Source: JANQMY01 sp965227095 (GTDB lineage Bacteria; Pseudomonadota; Alphaproteobacteria; JANQMY01). Taken from it: DNA of 64,000 nt. The stretch is taken from positions 682,001-746,000 of the forward strand of contig CBDDFL010000001.1 of assembly GCA_965227095.1 (NCBI GenBank), read 5' to 3'. Of the stretch, positions 41,092 to 50,978 are shown in pieces (positions within the stretch are counted from its first letter, which is position 1; each line of letters begins with the position of its first letter). The notes beneath the pieces were generated by a model. It ran no database searches. It was not told the origin of the DNA and saw nothing but the letters and a program-made list of their open reading frames with translations. The translations under genes and the position numbers were made by a program.

Positions 41092-42420
41092 GTGGCAGAT
41101 CTTTTAGGGCTGGCCGCCAATTTTATCGACAACGGCATTTATGACGGGCCTGGCTCCGTCAATCGGGTGACCACCGAATTGTCCGAGGTGGCCGACGGCA
41201 TTGCCATGGTGGAAGCGTTTTCCCATGTGGTGTCGTTCCGCACGGATGATGGTCTGGTGCTGTTCGACACCAGTCTCATGGACTTTGCCGAACAGGTGCT
41301 GAAGAGCCTGCGTGGCTGGTCCGATCAGCGCATTCATTCGGTGGCCTACACCCACGGACATGTGGACCATGTGGGCGGCATGGGACGTATTTTGCGGGAC
41401 GCCGCCGACCGGGGGGAGCCGCGGCCAAATGTGGTCGGCCATGAAAATGTCTCCCCCAGGTTCGATCGCTATGAACTGACCAATGGCTATAACAGCATCA
41501 TCAATATGCGCCAGTTTGCACCGGCCCAAGCATTGGTGGGGGGCATGGCCGGGCGCGGCGGCGAGGGGCCGCCCCGTTTCGGACCGGCAAATTTTGTGCA
41601 CCCGGATGTCAAGTTTCGCGACCGCATGGCGTTGAAAGTGGGCGAAACGGAATTTGTTCTGCATCATGACCGGGGTGAAACCGACGATCATCTCTGGGCC
41701 TGGGTGCCGGCCCATAAAGCCATCTGCGCGGGCGATTTTGTATTATGGGTGTTCCCCAATGCGGGCAACCCTCAAAAAGTCCAACGCTATCCACGGGAAT
41801 GGGCAAAAGCACTGCGCCAAATGATGGCCTATGAGCCGGAGCTGTTGTTGCCCGCCCATGGCCTGCCTATCGGTGGGAAAGACCGTATACAGACGGTCTT
41901 GGGCGATATGGCGACGGCGCTGGAAACCTTGCTCGAGCAAACCCTCACCATGATGAATGAGGGGGCACGATTGAACGACATTGTTCATGACGTGCAGTTG
42001 CCCCAAAGCCTGCTGGACAAACCCTATTTGCGGCCGGTCTATGATGAGCCGGAATTCGTCGTCAACAATATCTGGCGTCTGTACGGCGGCTGGTACAACG
42101 GCAATCCCGCCGCGCTGAAGCCGGCGAAAGACAGTGCCCTTGCACAGGAACTTGCGGACCTTGCGGGGGGTGTCGAGGCGCTGTTCAAGCGCGCGCAAGC
42201 CTTGTCGGACCGGAAAGAGTTTCGGTTGGCGTGTCACCTGGCGGAAATGGCGGTCTTAGCGGCCCCCGATCATCGCGAGGCCCATGCGGTGCGGGCCGCT
42301 GTTTATGGGGCGCGGCGCGCCGATGAACTGTCCCTCATGTCCAAAGGGATTTACGGGTGGGCGGAAACCGAAAGCGCTGCCAAAGCGGGGATCAATGAAG
42401 ATCCCAACGCGGCGTCATAG
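41092..42420 (+). CDS. Alkylsulfatase-type metallo-beta-lactamase-fold hydrolase
   Basis: The 442-residue protein starts at GTG with AAGGAGCTT upstream. It has the MBL metal site THGHVDHVGG (87-96), GETDDHLWAW and ICAGDFVLW, and the dimerisation segment with LYGGWYNGNPAAL, which is a hallmark of SdsA1-type alkylsulfatases. The C-terminal SCP2 domain of SdsA1 is missing. It may cleave alkyl sulfates or act on a related ester; there is no signal peptide, so it is cytoplasmic. It is in a run of same-strand genes with two MFS carriers and a luciferase-like enzyme. Confidence 0.8.
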   Translation: MADLLGLAANFIDNGIYDGPGSVNRVTTELSEVADGIAMVEAFSHVVSFRTDDGLVLFDTSLMDFAEQVLKSLRGWSDQRIHSVAYTHGHVDHVGGMGRILRDAADRGEPRPNVVGHENVSPRFDRYELTNGYNSIINMRQFAPAQALVGGMAGRGGEGPPRFGPANFVHPDVKFRDRMALKVGETEFVLHHDRGETDDHLWAWVPAHKAICAGDFVLWVFPNAGNPQKVQRYPREWAKALRQMMAYEPELLLPAHGLPIGGKDRIQTVLGDMATALETLLEQTLTMMNEGARLNDIVHDVQLPQSLLDKPYLRPVYDEPEFVVNNIWRLYGGWYNGNPAALKPAKDSALAQELADLAGGVEALFKRAQALSDRKEFRLACHLAEMAVLAAPDHREAHAVRAAVYGARRADELSLMSKGIYGWAETESAAKAGINEDPNAAS

Positions 42421-42436
42421 GGCATAGAGGGGCGAC

Positions 42437-43960
42437 ATGAGCACGACCGAATCTCTGTCCATTCGAGAAAAATCCATCTACGGCGCGGGCCAGATCTGCG
42501 AGAACATTAAGAACTACGCATTCGGCTTTTTCATTCTGTTCTATTACAGCCAGCTATTGGGGTTATCTGCCTCGCTGACCGGTCTTGCCATTTTTATCGG
42601 CATGTTGGCGGATGCGATCACGGATCCGTTGGTGGGGTCCATCTCCGATCGCTGGCGGTCGAAATGGGGGCGGCGCCACCCGTTGATGTATGCGTCGATC
42701 CTGCCCTTGGGGCTGACCTTTTATTTGGTGTTCGCGCCGCCCGCCGGATTGGGGCAGGTCGGATTGTTTATCTGGTTGACCTTTTTCACCATCGCCTCGC
42801 GGGCGGCCATGACGTTTTTCATGGTGCCTTACACCGCGATGAGCGCCGAGCTAACCGATCATTACACGGAGCGTACATCGATCAGTCAGTACCGGTATGG
42901 CATCGGCGTGATGGGCATCTTCGCCACCTATGGCTTGGCATTTCTGGTCTTCTTCGCGGGCGAAAAAGGCCAGTTCGATGTGAATGCCTATCCCTGGTAC
43001 GGGGCCACGCTGGTCATCATCATGATGGCGGCCATGTATCTTTCAACCCGTGGCACGCACCATCTTATTCCGCGGCTTCATCAAACCGAACACCAGGGGC
43101 CAACTGGAATTGCCGCCATCTTGAAGGAATCTGTCAGCGTATTTGAAAACTATTCCTTCCGCTGGTTTTTCATCGGTGTGTTGATCCTGTTCATTATGGT
43201 GGGGGTGGATGGCGCGCTGTTCCTGTATGTGGGCAGTTACATTTGGGAGTTTGAGCGCAGTCAGTTCTTCTATCTGACCATATCCGCCGCATTTGGCATG
43301 CTGGCCGGGTCTTTTTTCACGCGCTGGCTTCATGAAAAATTCGACAAGAAGCCCATCGTGTTGGGGGGCATTAGTTGGTGGGCGTTCTGGCAGCTTTTGC
43401 CGATCCTATTGTGGTTGGCGGGGCTGTTGCCGGAAGCGGGCTCAACCGCCCTTCTGTCGCTGCTGGTGTTCATGCGCTTCATTCAATATGTGGGCACGTT
43501 GCAGGCCTTGGTGACCACACCATCGATGATGGCCGATGTGGCGGACGAGCACGAGCTGAATACCGGACGACGCCAAGAAGGCATTTTCTTTGGCGCCCAA
43601 ACGTTTTCGGCAAAAGCCACCAGCGGTTTCGGAAAGATGGTCGCCGGTTTTGCGTTGGATATTATTGCGTGGCCAAAAGGGCAGAACATTTTGCCGTCCG
43701 ATGTGCCGGACGACAAGATCCTGTGGCTGGCCCTCACCTATGGTCCCATCGTCTGCGGCTTTGCGGTGGTCGCGGTATGGTGTGCCTCCAAATACAATAT
43801 TGATCGCTCCCGTCATGCCTCCATCTTGGCGGAGCTGAAGACGCGCCGAGAGGTAAGCGCCGCCGAGGCGAATTTGGCGGGGCTACAATTTGCGCAATCC
43901 AAAACCAACGCAGATCCTGCTATCAACGCCCCATCGGCGGCGCCTAAGCCGGCAGAATAA
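42437..43960 (+). CDS. MFS transporter, GPH (sodium/sugar symporter-like) family
   Basis: The 507-residue protein has about twelve membrane helices and the GPH motif ADAITDPLVGSISDRWRS with KWGRRHP, like MelB. It has a C-terminal soluble tail. It starts 17 bp after the metallo-hydrolase. The cargo is probably a sugar-like or amphipathic anion, but this is not readable from sequence. Confidence 0.85.
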   Translation: MSTTESLSIREKSIYGAGQICENIKNYAFGFFILFYYSQLLGLSASLTGLAIFIGMLADAITDPLVGSISDRWRSKWGRRHPLMYASILPLGLTFYLVFAPPAGLGQVGLFIWLTFFTIASRAAMTFFMVPYTAMSAELTDHYTERTSISQYRYGIGVMGIFATYGLAFLVFFAGEKGQFDVNAYPWYGATLVIIMMAAMYLSTRGTHHLIPRLHQTEHQGPTGIAAILKESVSVFENYSFRWFFIGVLILFIMVGVDGALFLYVGSYIWEFERSQFFYLTISAAFGMLAGSFFTRWLHEKFDKKPIVLGGISWWAFWQLLPILLWLAGLLPEAGSTALLSLLVFMRFIQYVGTLQALVTTPSMMADVADEHELNTGRRQEGIFFGAQTFSAKATSGFGKMVAGFALDIIAWPKGQNILPSDVPDDKILWLALTYGPIVCGFAVVAVWCASKYNIDRSRHASILAELKTRREVSAAEANLAGLQFAQSKTNADPAINAPSAAPKPAE

Positions 43961-43991
43961 AAATAAAACATAAAACGATGGGAGGCTGGTC

Positions 43992-45005
43992 ATGAAACTG
44001 GGCCTGATTCTCACGGGCGGGTCGCCCGCGACAGAAGTGGACTTGGCCGTGCGCGCGGATGCGGCCGGGTTTAGCTCTGTTTACACCTGCGATTTCTTTT
44101 CCAGCAACGCGCTGGTTCGGCTGGCGGCTATTGCCGGGGCGACAACGTCTATCAAAGTGGGGACCGGCATTGCGAACACTTTCACCCGGTCGCCCATGGT
44201 GCTGGCCAGCGGGGTGCAGGACATTGATGCGATCTCCGGCGGGCGCATGATTTTGGGCCTGGGCACCGGCCTCGAGCGGATGAATGTGGAATGGTACGCC
44301 ACGGACTATGGCAAGCCGGTCACTCGCGTGAAGGAACTCATCAGTCTGCTGAGGTCTGTGTTCGCTCATGACGGGATCGGCTTCAAATGGGACGGCGAGA
44401 GCTGGCAGATCAAGATCCCCGCTTATTTTCGTGGCCCCGGGGCCCGACCGGACATCCCCATTTGGTTGGCGGCCGTTAATCGCGGCATGATTAAAGCCGC
44501 CGGTACCATCGCCGATGGTATGGTGGGCCATCCGGTACACACCCAAAAATGGCACCGGAACGTGACCCTGCCGGTATTGGCCGAGGCCGCCGAGGCCGCG
44601 GGCAGATCCCCGGACGCCTGCCCGGTCTACCCGCATCTCATAACGTCCATCAATGACGACCGGGACGAGGCCGTGATGAATGCCAAACGGCAGATCGGCT
44701 TTTCGTTTAGCGTGGAACATTATCATTCCATTTTGGACCTTCACGGCCTGCGCGAGGTTGGCGTTCAGTGCCGGTCCCATTTGGCCACCTATGATTTTGA
44801 AGCCATGGCCCATTGCATTCCCGATGAGCTGGTGGACGAAATCGCCGTGGCCTGCACGCCGGACGAAGCCGCCGACCGCCTCCAACAATGGGCGGACATC
44901 ACACCCGAACCGATGATCTTCCCCGCCAGCATTGGGGTGAGCCCGGATGCTCAAGCGCAGAACATGGAAGAAATTCTGAAGCTGTCCAATAAGGTGGCGG
45001 GCTGA
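43992..45005 (+). CDS. Luciferase-like (LLM) F420/FMN-dependent oxidoreductase
   Basis: The 337-residue TIM barrel has AGFSSVYTCDFFSSNALVRL, IKVGTGIANTFTRSPMVLA and GRMILGLGTGLERMN, the hallmarks of F420-class LLM proteins. The ATG has GGGAGGCTGGTC upstream. It lies in an operon between two transporters. The stop is immediately followed by the GTG of the next gene. Confidence 0.85.
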   Translation: MKLGLILTGGSPATEVDLAVRADAAGFSSVYTCDFFSSNALVRLAAIAGATTSIKVGTGIANTFTRSPMVLASGVQDIDAISGGRMILGLGTGLERMNVEWYATDYGKPVTRVKELISLLRSVFAHDGIGFKWDGESWQIKIPAYFRGPGARPDIPIWLAAVNRGMIKAAGTIADGMVGHPVHTQKWHRNVTLPVLAEAAEAAGRSPDACPVYPHLITSINDDRDEAVMNAKRQIGFSFSVEHYHSILDLHGLREVGVQCRSHLATYDFEAMAHCIPDELVDEIAVACTPDEAADRLQQWADITPEPMIFPASIGVSPDAQAQNMEEILKLSNKVAG

Positions 45006-46439
45006 GTGGAACCTGCATCACCGGCAACGACACCCACCACGCCGCTTAAATCGGCGGGGGCGCCTACTGGGCAAGTGGCGCCACAGCCATTCGACCCGAA
45101 AGCGGCCCGCCCGGTTCTGCTCGTCATCATGTTCGGTCTGATCGCGACCGGCTTCCCGTTCACGATCCTAACGGTCGCCCTTAATCTGATTGCGGACGAT
45201 TTCGGCGTGAGCGAAGCATTGTCCGCCTGGACAGTGTCGGCACCCATGTTGCTGTCGGCGGCGACCTTACCCATCACGGGCAAGATCGGTGACATGTATG
45301 GCCACCGGCGGGTGTTTTTGTGGGGGCTGTTGGGGTCCAGTGTGTGCGCCGGTCTCTGCGTCATTGCGTGGGATATCTGGTCCCTGATTGGGTTGCGTGT
45401 CTTGACCATGATCTTGGCGGGCGCCACGGCACCGGCCTCCATCGCGCTCTTGTTTCAGGTCTATCCTGAAGAACACCGCAACCAAGCGGTCGGCTGGTGG
45501 TCCATGACCGGGCCGGGATCGGCGGCCCTGGGCCTCGCCATTGGCGGGCCCTTTGTGGATTTTCTGGGCTGGCCCTCCGTGTTTGTGGTGCAGGCGGTGA
45601 TCGGCATTACCGCCTGGGCGTTTGCGGTGCGCTTGCTTCCGGAAACACCCAGCCGCCCGGCTAAGTTTGACCCGCTGGGAAATGTGTTGCTGATCGTTTC
45701 TCTCTCCTGCCTTTTATTCTTGATCGGCAGTTTGGCCGAGGCGTCGGTCAGCCTGTCATTGCGGATGACATTGGCATTTGCCGGAGTTGTCGGGCTTGGC
45801 GCCTTCTTTTACACACAACAATTCAGCGCCAGCCCCATCGTGCCGCTTGAATTTTTCAAACACCGCAATTTCAGCGGGCCGGTGGCGGTCAATTTTTTGG
45901 TCCAGGCGCCCTATACGGGTGCGTTGGTGGCCACGCCTATTGTTTTCATGGCCTATCTTGATTTCAGCGTGACGTTTGCAGCGCTCTTTATTTTGGTGCG
46001 CACGGCCAGCCTGACCGTCGCATCGCCCTTTGGCGGTCGGGTGGCGACACTTTATGGCGAACGCATGGCGGCATTGATCGGGATCGCCGTTCAGTCCGTG
46101 GGGTTGCTCTTGGTGGGGGCGGGGGCGGCGCTTGGCAATGTGCCGCTTTTGGCTTTGGGATTGGCGTTGCAGGGGATTGGGCACGGGCTTGTGCTGCCGC
46201 CCATGACGTCCATCATTTCGACGGCGGTGCAGCCGGAAAGCTTTGGCTCAGGGTCGGGGGTGTTGCGCCTTGCGGGTCAGATCGGGTCTTCCTTCGGCTT
46301 GAGCATGTTTGGGGTGTTGCTGTCCCTGGAAGGGACCAAGCTTGACCCGATGACACTGTTTGCGTTGGGGGCGTTCATTACCATCCTTGCCCTCGTCCCG
46401 GCGGCCTTGGTAAAGCCTCGAAAAATTGTATCGCTCTAG
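45006..46439 (+). CDS. MFS multidrug-type transporter, DHA2 (EmrB/QacA) family
   Basis: The 477-residue protein starts at GTG 45006 directly after the luciferase-like stop. It shows about fourteen membrane helices and DHA2 features (LSAWTVSAPMLLSAATLPITGKIGD with MYGHRR motif A, ATAPASIALLFQ). It probably exports a compound made or met by the cluster. Confidence 0.85.
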   Translation: MEPASPATTPTTPLKSAGAPTGQVAPQPFDPKAARPVLLVIMFGLIATGFPFTILTVALNLIADDFGVSEALSAWTVSAPMLLSAATLPITGKIGDMYGHRRVFLWGLLGSSVCAGLCVIAWDIWSLIGLRVLTMILAGATAPASIALLFQVYPEEHRNQAVGWWSMTGPGSAALGLAIGGPFVDFLGWPSVFVVQAVIGITAWAFAVRLLPETPSRPAKFDPLGNVLLIVSLSCLLFLIGSLAEASVSLSLRMTLAFAGVVGLGAFFYTQQFSASPIVPLEFFKHRNFSGPVAVNFLVQAPYTGALVATPIVFMAYLDFSVTFAALFILVRTASLTVASPFGGRVATLYGERMAALIGIAVQSVGLLLVGAGAALGNVPLLALGLALQGIGHGLVLPPMTSIISTAVQPESFGSGSGVLRLAGQIGSSFGLSMFGVLLSLEGTKLDPMTLFALGAFITILALVPAALVKPRKIVSL

Positions 46440-46490
46440 AAGCGTGGTGGCCGTTGCCGTCCGCGCTCAAATGAAACAGGAGGAAACAAC

Positions 46491-47408
46491 ATGGACATCC
46501 AGACAATTGCAACAGGGTTGAGGTTTCCGGAAGGACCCATTGCCATGGATGACGGATCGGTCGTTCTGGTGGAGATTGAACGGGGCACGCTCAGCCGGGT
46601 GTTGCCGGATGGCGCCGTGGAGGTGATTGCCGATCTTGGCGGCGGGCCGAATGGCGCTGCCGTTGGGCCCGATGGTGCTGTCTATGTGTGTAACAATGGC
46701 GGGTTTGAATGGCACGAATTGCCCGACGGCCGGTTACTGCCGGGCGATAAACCCGGCAATTACAGCGGCGGGCGGATCGAACGGGTCGATCTTGCGTCAG
46801 GCGCGGTGTCTGTTCTGTATACAGAATGCAATGGCAATCCGCTCAACGGTCCCAACGACATTGTGTTCGATGCGCAAGGCGGTTTTTACTTTACGGATTT
46901 GGGCAAGAATTACGGCCGTCATCAAGATCGTGGCGCGGTCTATTATGCAACGCCCGACGGGGCGTCCATCACAGAGCTGGTTTTTCCGGTAAACACCCCG
47001 AATGGGGTGGGGCTGTCGCCGGATGAAAAAACGCTTTATTTCGCGGAAACCATCACCGGGCGCGTGTGGGCCTATCCCATTGACAGTCCCGGCAAGCTTC
47101 AAGGGGGCGGCGCGCCGGGCACGGGCCTGTGCCTCGCCGGTGTGCCGGGCTTCCAATTGTTTGATTCCCTTGCCGTCGATGCGGACGGAAATGTCTGTGT
47201 GGCCACCATTGTCAATGGCGGTATCACGTCCATTTCGCCCGACGGCGGGACGGTGACGCACACGCCCCTGAAAGACCGTCTGACCACGAATATTTGTTTC
47301 GGCGGCGAGGGTCTGAAGACGGCCTACATTACCCTGTCGTCCATTGGGGAATTGGTGGCCTGCCCCTGGCCGGTTGCGGGATTGCCCCTTAATTTCTTGA
47401 ACAAATAG
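46491..47408 (+). CDS. SMP-30/gluconolactonase-like lactonase
   Basis: The 305-residue six-blade beta-propeller has RFPEGPIAMDDGSVVLVEIERG, GGPNGAAVGPDGA, NPLNGPNDIVFDAQG (metal-site Asn/Asp) and LAVDADGNVCVATIVNGGI. These features fit SMP-30 lactonases, which open lactones with a Ca or Zn ion. The AUG has AGGAGGAAACAAC upstream. It closes the cluster that begins at 40585. Confidence 0.9.
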   Translation: MDIQTIATGLRFPEGPIAMDDGSVVLVEIERGTLSRVLPDGAVEVIADLGGGPNGAAVGPDGAVYVCNNGGFEWHELPDGRLLPGDKPGNYSGGRIERVDLASGAVSVLYTECNGNPLNGPNDIVFDAQGGFYFTDLGKNYGRHQDRGAVYYATPDGASITELVFPVNTPNGVGLSPDEKTLYFAETITGRVWAYPIDSPGKLQGGGAPGTGLCLAGVPGFQLFDSLAVDADGNVCVATIVNGGITSISPDGGTVTHTPLKDRLTTNICFGGEGLKTAYITLSSIGELVACPWPVAGLPLNFLNK

Positions 47409-47416
47409 AGGCGCCC

Positions 47417-47542
47417 GTGACCCCGCACCTTGAGAGGAACAAGGAAAACGCCAAGGCGTTTTATGATCTGATGTTTAATCAATGCCGCCCGCGCGCAGAG
47501 GAACGGGATGTTCTAGGCGTTCAACACTGGTACAGTTTTTAA
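47417..47542 (+). pseudogene. Truncated NTF2-like (SnoaL-type) gene
   Basis: The frame from GTG 47417 encodes TPHLERNKENAKAFYDLMFN then QCRPRAEE, the N-terminus expected for a small NTF2-like protein with a QCRPxEA motif. Homology seems to end at about 47500, after which the frame drifts to a stop at 47542. Only about 30 codons of an expected ~130 remain. It lies right before an orphan gene, suggesting insertion or deletion at this point. Confidence 0.65.
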
Positions 47543-47604
47543 GTGTCAATGTTTCACCATTAGTGCTTTACTTGCAGGCGAGATATGTCAAAGAGGGGGA
47601 TGAG

Positions 47605-48039
47605 ATGTTTCGTCGCAAATCGCTAGTTTCGAAGAACGTGGAAGACATACAGGCATTGCGGAAGCCACAAGATGTTAAGCGTACCGGTCTTGAGTATTCG
47701 GCTGAGGACCCGCAGCAAGGTCGACGAAATAGTGAATACAATTTCGCGGAAATTGAAGAACTACAAGTAATCTATGACGAAAAGGCCAGCGGTTATGCGA
47801 TTGCGATCGGAGAAGTGTACGGCCGTCCGGTCTGTTTGATCCGGTGGAATGGACAAAGTTACGAAAACGAAGACTCCAACAAGATGAGGGATGCAGGCTC
47901 CCCTTGGGCAGGAGAAGGAGAGAATGGCAAAGGTGGGGCCTCTCGTTGGTTTGTGCTTCCAAGCTTCTTGAACACCCCCGTTTTAGAAGCTGTCGCGAAA
48001 CAACATCAGAAATGGTTGAATGGTCAGCAGAGCGAATAA
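47605..48039 (+). CDS. Orphan hypothetical protein
   Basis: ATG 47605 follows AAAGAGGGGGATG, so 144 residues are likely; the frame is open to 47482 but that part overlaps the pseudogene. The protein is hydrophilic, with IEELQVIYDEKASGYAIAIG and VCLIRWNG strands, and SRWFVLPSFLNTPVLEAVAK near the end. It has no membrane segment or signal. Base use is more AT-rich than its neighbours. No family is recognised. Confidence 0.6.
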   Translation: MFRRKSLVSKNVEDIQALRKPQDVKRTGLEYSAEDPQQGRRNSEYNFAEIEELQVIYDEKASGYAIAIGEVYGRPVCLIRWNGQSYENEDSNKMRDAGSPWAGEGENGKGGASRWFVLPSFLNTPVLEAVAKQHQKWLNGQQSE

Positions 48040-48068
48040 AACCCGCTGACCATGGTCACACTTCGATT

Positions 48069-49211
48069 CTACAGCCCCTTGCTCGGATTGATGAGGAACT
48101 TCTCACCGGTGGTCATCTTGCCGTAAACGCTTAGCGCGTCCATGGTCAGGGCTTCGGCCAGCGACACTTCATTGGTGTAATGGCTTGCAAAGGTGGTTTT
48201 CAGCTCTGCCGCTACCCGGGCCTGAAGCTTGCCCATAACCTCCATGCCGACCCGTGCCATGAAGTTCGGCAGCAGCCAGCCGCCAATGCCCCACGCCATG
48301 CCGTAGTTTCGCGTCAGTTCGGTGGTGCTGCGGTCAAGCCCACCGTAAATATAGACTTGCTTGTGGACGGTCGACCCATATTGCGCATGTCCCGAGGCAT
48401 TGCGTTGGGCCGCTTGTTCCATGGCGATCAGGATGTTGTTGGCCAACCGCCCGCCACCGGTGGCATCGAAGGCGATGGTGGCGCCCGTTTCCGCGAGGGC
48501 GTCGGTCAAGTCCGCCATAAAACTGTCCGTAGAGGAATTGACGACATAGTTGGCCCCCAGCTCCTTCAGCAGGGCCGCTTGTTCGGGCTTGCGCACAATG
48601 TTGACGAGCTGAATGCCGTCGGCAATGCAGATCTTGTTGAGCATCTGCCCCAGGTTTGAGGCGGCGGCCGTGTGCACCAAAGCGGTATGCCCTTCCAGCC
48701 GCATGGTTTCGGTCATCCCCAGCGCCGTGAGCGGATTGACGAAGCAAGACGCGCCGTCCCGTGCCGTTGCGTCCGCCGGCAAGGGCATCACTTCCGCGGC
48801 GCCCGCGGTGCGGAATTGTGCGTACATGGCGCCGCCGAAACCGGCCACCTTTTTGCCAAGCAAGGCTTGGGCGGCATCGCTGTCACCGGCTTTCACGACC
48901 GTGCCCGCCCCTTCATTGCCGCATGGGATCGGTAGGTCCAGGCGGCCCTTCATGGCGCCCATCACCTTTTCCGGTATTTGCGCCGTGATGACCGGACGAT
49001 CCGCCGTGCCTGATTGGGTGGCGCTGGTCACGTCCGCCAAGCCGAACATAACGCCCAGATCGCTGGGATTGATCGGCGCGGCTTCCACCTGAATGATAAC
49101 CTGATCCGATGTGGGCTCGGCCACGGGAACGTCCGCTAATGCAAGTTCCAACGTGCCATTGTTTTTGACGGTGGACTGAAGTCGCAGTCCGGTGGGGGGA
49201 ATGTCTGCCAT
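48069..49211 (-). CDS. Zinc-type alcohol dehydrogenase/quinone oxidoreductase-like protein
   Basis: Starting at ATG 49211 the 380-residue protein has the MDR fold: APINPSDLGVMFG, a GNEGAGTVV segment typical of quinone oxidoreductases, AAASNLGQML in the nucleotide-binding region and FDATGGG. Zn ligands of alcohol dehydrogenases are not evident, so it is more like an NADPH quinone or enoyl reductase. The open frame runs further upstream to 49553, but it overlaps the divergent acyl-CoA synthetase and is not protein-like. Confidence 0.85.
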   Translation of the reverse strand: MADIPPTGLRLQSTVKNNGTLELALADVPVAEPTSDQVIIQVEAAPINPSDLGVMFGLADVTSATQSGTADRPVITAQIPEKVMGAMKGRLDLPIPCGNEGAGTVVKAGDSDAAQALLGKKVAGFGGAMYAQFRTAGAAEVMPLPADATARDGASCFVNPLTALGMTETMRLEGHTALVHTAAASNLGQMLNKICIADGIQLVNIVRKPEQAALLKELGANYVVNSSTDSFMADLTDALAETGATIAFDATGGGRLANNILIAMEQAAQRNASGHAQYGSTVHKQVYIYGGLDRSTTELTRNYGMAWGIGGWLLPNFMARVGMEVMGKLQARVAAELKTTFASHYTNEVSLAEALTMDALSVYGKMTTGEKFLINPSKGL

Positions 49212-49355
49212 TGGGGCGGGCCTCTTTTTTAAGTGTTTCTGATGGGGGGATCTTACCCTGGCTTTGAAGCGGCTTAAATAGACAGAAAACGGATGCCTTC
49301 GGTATTTTCGCACCTCCGCGGTGCGTATAAGATATCGATGCTTAGGGAGGCAAAA

Positions 49356-50930
49356 ATGAAAGAACTGATCTACCACCGGGGGTTCGTGCCGGCCATCAAC
49401 CGGTATCAAGAACAGGTTGCCGTCGTTGATGGGGACTATCAAGCCACATTCGCTCAGCACGGTGACCGTGTTTTCCGCCTCGCGCATGCGTTGAAACACC
49501 AGCTTGGACTGACCAAATCGGACCGTTTCGCTGTCATGGCGGTCAACAGCCATGAATATCTGGAACTATACCATGCCGCCTTCCTGGGAGGCGGGGTGAT
49601 CAACCCCTTAAATCTGCGGTTGGCCGGAAAGGAACTGGACTACATCGTTCGGGATTCCGGTACCGAAGTGGTTTTTGTGGATCAATTTTTTGCCAAGGCA
49701 TTTGACGACGCGATGAAAGCCGGTGACGGCCCCAGTTCCATTCGGCATGTTGTCTTTTTGGGCGATGGAGATGGACCGTACACGGATCGTTATGAGGATT
49801 TGTTGGCGAAAGCACAGCCGGAAATTCCAGCGGAACCGGAAGAAGACGATCCGGTCGTCTTAATGTATACGGGCGGGACCACTGGCCTTCCGAAAGGCGT
49901 TGTGTGTACGCAACGTGCGGAAATGTTGAACTGTTATCATGTGAATATGGTGTTGCCCGGCGCCTTCCAACCGGGAGAGGTCAACATCATTCAGACACCT
50001 ATTTTCCATGCCGCATCCATGGTGGGGTTATTATCGACGATTGCCGGCGGGGGTAAGACCGTCCTCATTCCCATGTTCGATGCTGCCGGTGTGATTGAGT
50101 TGATCGACCGTCACAAGGTCACCATCAGCACCATGGTCCCGACAATGATCGGGATGATGGTGAACGATCCGTCTTTCCATCCCAACAAGATTAAAAGCAT
50201 CAAAAATCTAATCTATGGCGCATCGCCCATGCCTTCGGTTTTGTTGGACAAGCTTATGGAAATTTTGCCCGATCTAAACATTGCTCAGGGCTACGGCATG
50301 ACGGAAAGCAGCTCGGTGGTGACTTTTTTGACGGCAGCCGATCACAAAAAAGGAGGACCCCGGCTGAGGTCGGTCGGACGCCCGGTCATGGGGGTCGAGG
50401 TTTGTATCCAGGATGAAGCCGGCACGATTCTGCCGGCCGGCGAAACCGGTGAGGTGTGCGCCAAGGGCGGCAATTTCATGACGGAATATTGGAACAAGCG
50501 CGAACAAACGGAAAAGTCATTCAAGGGCGGGTGGTACCACACCGGAGATGCCGGGTATCTCGACAATGAAGGCTATCTCTTCCTGGTCGACCGGGTGAAA
50601 GACATGATCATAACCGGCGGTGAGAATGTGTATTCCGTGGAAGTGGAAAACGCCATTGCCAACCACCCCGCCGTGGCGCAGGTGGCTGTCATCGGCATTC
50701 CTCATGACACGTGGGGCGAGGCCGTGCATGCGGTCGTGGTCACGAATGATGGCCATACGGTGGTGGAAGAAGAGATTATTGCCCATGCCCGTGTTAGTAT
50801 TGCCGGATATAAGGTGCCGAAATCCGTTGAATTCCGCACGGAGCCTCTGCCTCTGTCCGGTGCCATGAAAGTATTAAAGAAAGACCTGCGGGCGCCCTAT
50901 TGGGAAGGGAAAGAAAAATCGATTGGATAA
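49356..50930 (+). CDS. AMP-binding acyl-CoA synthetase (fatty/aryl acid)
   Basis: ATG 49356 follows GGGAGG, giving 524 residues. Motifs are YTGGTTGLPKG (171-181), the acyl-site YGMTESSS, YHTGDAGYLDNEGYLFLVDR and the C-terminal Lys region GAMKVLKKDLR. It activates a carboxylic acid to CoA. A CYP153-like P450 starts 48 bp downstream on the same strand, so the pair could turn alkanes or fatty acids into CoA esters after terminal hydroxylation and oxidation. Confidence 0.88.
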   Translation: MKELIYHRGFVPAINRYQEQVAVVDGDYQATFAQHGDRVFRLAHALKHQLGLTKSDRFAVMAVNSHEYLELYHAAFLGGGVINPLNLRLAGKELDYIVRDSGTEVVFVDQFFAKAFDDAMKAGDGPSSIRHVVFLGDGDGPYTDRYEDLLAKAQPEIPAEPEEDDPVVLMYTGGTTGLPKGVVCTQRAEMLNCYHVNMVLPGAFQPGEVNIIQTPIFHAASMVGLLSTIAGGGKTVLIPMFDAAGVIELIDRHKVTISTMVPTMIGMMVNDPSFHPNKIKSIKNLIYGASPMPSVLLDKLMEILPDLNIAQGYGMTESSSVVTFLTAADHKKGGPRLRSVGRPVMGVEVCIQDEAGTILPAGETGEVCAKGGNFMTEYWNKREQTEKSFKGGWYHTGDAGYLDNEGYLFLVDRVKDMIITGGENVYSVEVENAIANHPAVAQVAVIGIPHDTWGEAVHAVVVTNDGHTVVEEEIIAHARVSIAGYKVPKSVEFRTEPLPLSGAMKVLKKDLRAPYWEGKEKSIG

Positions 50931-50978
50931 CGACGCACGAATGCAACAATCATCGCGTCAGACACATATGGAGGAAAC

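Noticed and set aside
43944..44954. Minus-strand frame opposite the luciferase-like gene
   Set aside because: Same reason: the plus strand carries clear LLM motifs and a good ribosome binding site.
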